A DNA stretch of 64,000 nt from Pseudomonas oryzagri (GTDB lineage: Bacteria; Pseudomonadota; Gammaproteobacteria; Pseudomonadales; Pseudomonadaceae). The notes below the pieces were generated by a model that did not search any database, had not been told where the DNA came from, and worked only from the letters and a program-made list of their open reading frames with translations. The translations under genes were made by a program, and so were the position numbers. The stretch is taken from assembly GCF_020831405.1 (NCBI RefSeq), contig NZ_JAJHPU010000002.1, positions 98,698 to 162,697 of the forward strand. Direction: 5' to 3'. Each line of letters begins with the position of its first letter. Within the stretch, counting starts at the first letter, position 1. This document shows positions 62,185 through 64,000 of this stretch, in pieces.

Positions 62185-62988
62185 TCAGGCGTTTCGGTCG
62201 GCCGGCACGCCGGCGAGCAGCCGCTCCACCTCCGCCATCATCGCCTCCGCCAGCGCCTGGCGGCGCGCAGCGGTCATCTGCGGGCGCGACAACGCGCAGC
62301 TGAGCGCGCCGAGTACCTGACCGCCCCCGTCGACGATGGGCACGGCGAGGCCGGTATAGCCGGGCAGGCGCCGATCCGGCAGGCCGCAGGCGTAGCCGAG
62401 GCGGCGCACGCTGGGCAGGGTGTGGGCGATCACCTCGGCGTCCAGACCGTAGTCGAGCCGCAGCGTGGCGGCGTTGTGGCGCAGGACGTCGCGGCAGTCG
62501 CGGCGGCTCATGTGCGCCAGCAGCACCTGCGAGCCCTGGCCGACGCCCATGGGAATGCGCCCGCCGACCGCCTCGCTGTAGCTGCGCACCGGCTGGCGGC
62601 CGTCCTGGCGTTCCAGGCAGAGCACGGCATTACCGTCGGGCACCAGCAGGAAGAAGCTGTCGCCGAAGTGCTCGGCCAGGCGCAGCAGCGCCGGGCGCGC
62701 CTGGTCGCGCAGGCCGCCGGGATTGCCGGCGCGGGCGCCGAGGGCGAACAGCTCGTAGCCCAGCACATGCCGGCCGCGCTCGCCGCCGGGGCGCACGAAG
62801 CCCTGCTGACGCAGGGCCTGCAGCAGACGGTAGGTGGTGCTCGGCGTGCCGCCCAGCAGGGCGCAGAGTTCGTCGAGGCTGGCGCCCTCCTCCCCCGCCG
62901 CGGCGATGGCGCGCAGCAGGGCGAAGGAGCGCTCGAGGGTCTGAGTGCCCGGCACCCGGGCCGGACTGGCGAGGCTGACGGTAGGCAT
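62185..62988 (-). CDS. IclR family transcriptional regulator
   Basis: A 267-residue regulator with a winged helix at residues about 14-75 (LERSFALLRAIAAAGEEGAS, STTYRLLQALRQQGFV) and an IclR effector domain from about 85 to 260 (RIPMGVGQGSQVLLAH, GLAVPIVDGGGQVLGAL). It is divergent from the FAD oxidoreductase at 63111 and probably regulates it. Confidence 0.9.
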   Translation of the reverse strand: MPTVSLASPARVPGTQTLERSFALLRAIAAAGEEGASLDELCALLGGTPSTTYRLLQALRQQGFVRPGGERGRHVLGYELFALGARAGNPGGLRDQARPALLRLAEHFGDSFFLLVPDGNAVLCLERQDGRQPVRSYSEAVGGRIPMGVGQGSQVLLAHMSRRDCRDVLRHNAATLRLDYGLDAEVIAHTLPSVRRLGYACGLPDRRLPGYTGLAVPIVDGGGQVLGALSCALSRPQMTAARRQALAEAMMAEVERLLAGVPADRNA

Positions 62989-63110
62989 GGCGGCGGACCT
63001 CCTCCGGGTATTCCCACATGCTGGGAAAGTCGCTCGCTGGAAAGCGATGCAAGTTGCGCGCCGCGGATCGTCCGGCAGGATCGGACCATTCCCGACTCAT
63101 GAGGTGCGCC

Positions 63111-64000
63111 ATGTATCCGCAGATCCCCACCCTTCCCAGCGACAGCCAGCTGCCCGCCCGCACCGACGTGGCGATTATTGGCGGCGGCATCGTCGGCGTG
63201 TGCACCGCCTACTGGCTGGCCGCCCGCGGCATCGCCGTGACCCTGCTGGAGAAGGGCGAGATCGCCGCCGAGCAGTCGTCGCGCAACTGGGGCTGGTGCC
63301 GCAGCATGGGCCGCGACCTGGCGGAGATTCCGCTGGCGCTGGCCAGCCTGCGCCTGTGGGACGACTGGCAGGCGACGCTCGGCGAGGACACCGGCTTCGT
63401 GCGCACCGGCATCTGGTACGCCTGCGAGAACCCGCGCCAGCTGGCCGAGCAGGCCGCCTGGCTGCGCGGCGCCAGCGCCTTCGGCGCCGAGGCGCGGCTG
63501 GTCGAAGGCAACGAACTCCGCCACCTCCAGCCCGAGGGCGCGCGCGCCGGCTGGAGCGGCGCGCTGTTCGCCCCGCACGACGGCCGCGCCGAACCACAGC
63601 TGGCCACCACCGCCATCGCCCGCGCCGCGCGCCGGCTGGGTGCGCGGATCTTCACCCGCTGCGCGGTGCGCGGGGTGACCACCGCCGGCGGGCGGGTGGC
63701 CTCGGTGGTCACCGAGCGCGGCGAGCTGCCGTGCACCAGCGTGGTGCTTGCCGGCGGCGCCTGGTCGTCGTTGTTGTGCAAGAGCCTCGGCATCCGCCTG
63801 CCGCAGCTCAAGGTGATCGCCTCGGTGCTGCGTACCCCACCGATGCCCGGCGGCCCGGAGCAGGCGCTCGGCGCCAGCCGCTACGCCTTCCGCAAGCGCG
63901 CCGACGGCGGCTACACCATCGCCCAGCGCACCGCTAACCTCGCACCGATCACCCCGGACAGCTTCCGCTACCTCGGCGACTTCCTGCCGGCGCTCGGCAA
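63111..64000 (+). CDS. FAD-dependent oxidoreductase (DAO family), cut by window edge
   Basis: About 296 codons are visible before the window ends. The N-terminal dinucleotide motif is DVAIIGGGIVGVCTAYWLAA, then LLEKGEIAAEQSSRNWGWCR, typical of D-amino-acid/glycine-oxidase-like flavoproteins. The substrate is unknown. GAGG lies six bases before the ATG. It is not obviously the N-methylglutamate dehydrogenase subunit missing from the methylamine pathway. Confidence 0.85.
   Translation, partial: MYPQIPTLPSDSQLPARTDVAIIGGGIVGVCTAYWLAARGIAVTLLEKGEIAAEQSSRNWGWCRSMGRDLAEIPLALASLRLWDDWQATLGEDTGFVRTGIWYACENPRQLAEQAAWLRGASAFGAEARLVEGNELRHLQPEGARAGWSGALFAPHDGRAEPQLATTAIARAARRLGARIFTRCAVRGVTTAGGRVASVVTERGELPCTSVVLAGGAWSSLLCKSLGIRLPQLKVIASVLRTPPMPGGPEQALGASRYAFRKRADGGYTIAQRTANLAPITPDSFRYLGDFLPALG

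Noticed and set aside
63111..64000. FAD oxidoreductase as the missing N-methylglutamate dehydrogenase subunit
   Set aside because: It is alone, next to IclR, far from gmaS-mgs, and no companion subunits are visible.

Overview
The window is GC-rich DNA typical of Pseudomonas sensu lato (Pseudomonadaceae). The support is a XenA-type ene-reductase, an ExaC-type aldehyde dehydrogenase, a PA4872-like oxaloacetate decarboxylase, sigma-54 and NtrC-type sites, and Pseudomonas-style dispersed repeats. No rRNA, tRNA, CRISPR array, phage or intact transposase was seen. Most genes share a strong GC3 bias. The exception is about 50.1-53.1 kb, which is visibly AT-rich and looks acquired.

Layout: 0-1.7 kb, a cut TonB-dependent receptor and a DUF2946 protein. 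1.8-8.9 kb, ethanolamine catabolism without a microcompartment (eutC, eutB, eat permease, exaC) with a divergent AraC-type regulator. 9.1-13 kb, OsmC, an MscS channel with a cyclic-nucleotide domain, small unknowns and a LuxR-PAS regulator. 13.1-18.4 kb, tmm (trimethylamine monooxygenase), tdm (TMAO demethylase) and an ammonium transporter. 18.9-26.3 kb, mostly housekeeping or unknown genes (B3/B4 protein, MBL hydrolase, GcvR-like, GNAT, AFG1/ZapE ATPase, SMR exporter). 26.5-30.3 kb, the four-gene dimethylamine monooxygenase / heme-dependent oxidative N-demethylase operon. 30.8-35.7 kb, an unknown gene, a CBS-domain histidine kinase with a double-receiver partner, a TorF-type porin and a GST. 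35.8-41.0 kb, a tartrate module (LysR regulator, DctA, TtdAB, oxaloacetate decarboxylase). 41-44.6 kb, an unknown membrane protein, a DksA/TraR zinc finger, an LprI-like protein and a second ammonium transporter. 44.9-50.1 kb, mgsC-mgsB-mgsA-gmaS for monomethylamine, with a divergent XRE-cupin regulator. 50.1-56.8 kb, an AT-rich ATPase, an AT-rich membrane-anchored protein and six copies of a two-hairpin repeat. 56.9-64 kb, TrhA, an HD-nucleotidyltransferase fusion, a DJ-1/XenA/ABM operon, IclR and a cut FAD oxidoreductase.

Together the genes form a reduced-nitrogen scavenging region. Trimethylamine would pass to TMAO (Tmm), dimethylamine (Tdm), methylamine (Dmm) and N-methylglutamate (GmaS, MgsABC). 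Ethanolamine is split to ammonia and acetaldehyde, and two Amt proteins recapture ammonium or methylammonium. Good sigma-54 -24/-12 elements lie before the eut regulator, the dmm operon, gmaS, one amtB and the TorF-type porin. Exact NtrC-type palindromes accompany the first and last of these. N-methylglutamate dehydrogenase, needed to finish methylamine use, is not in the window.
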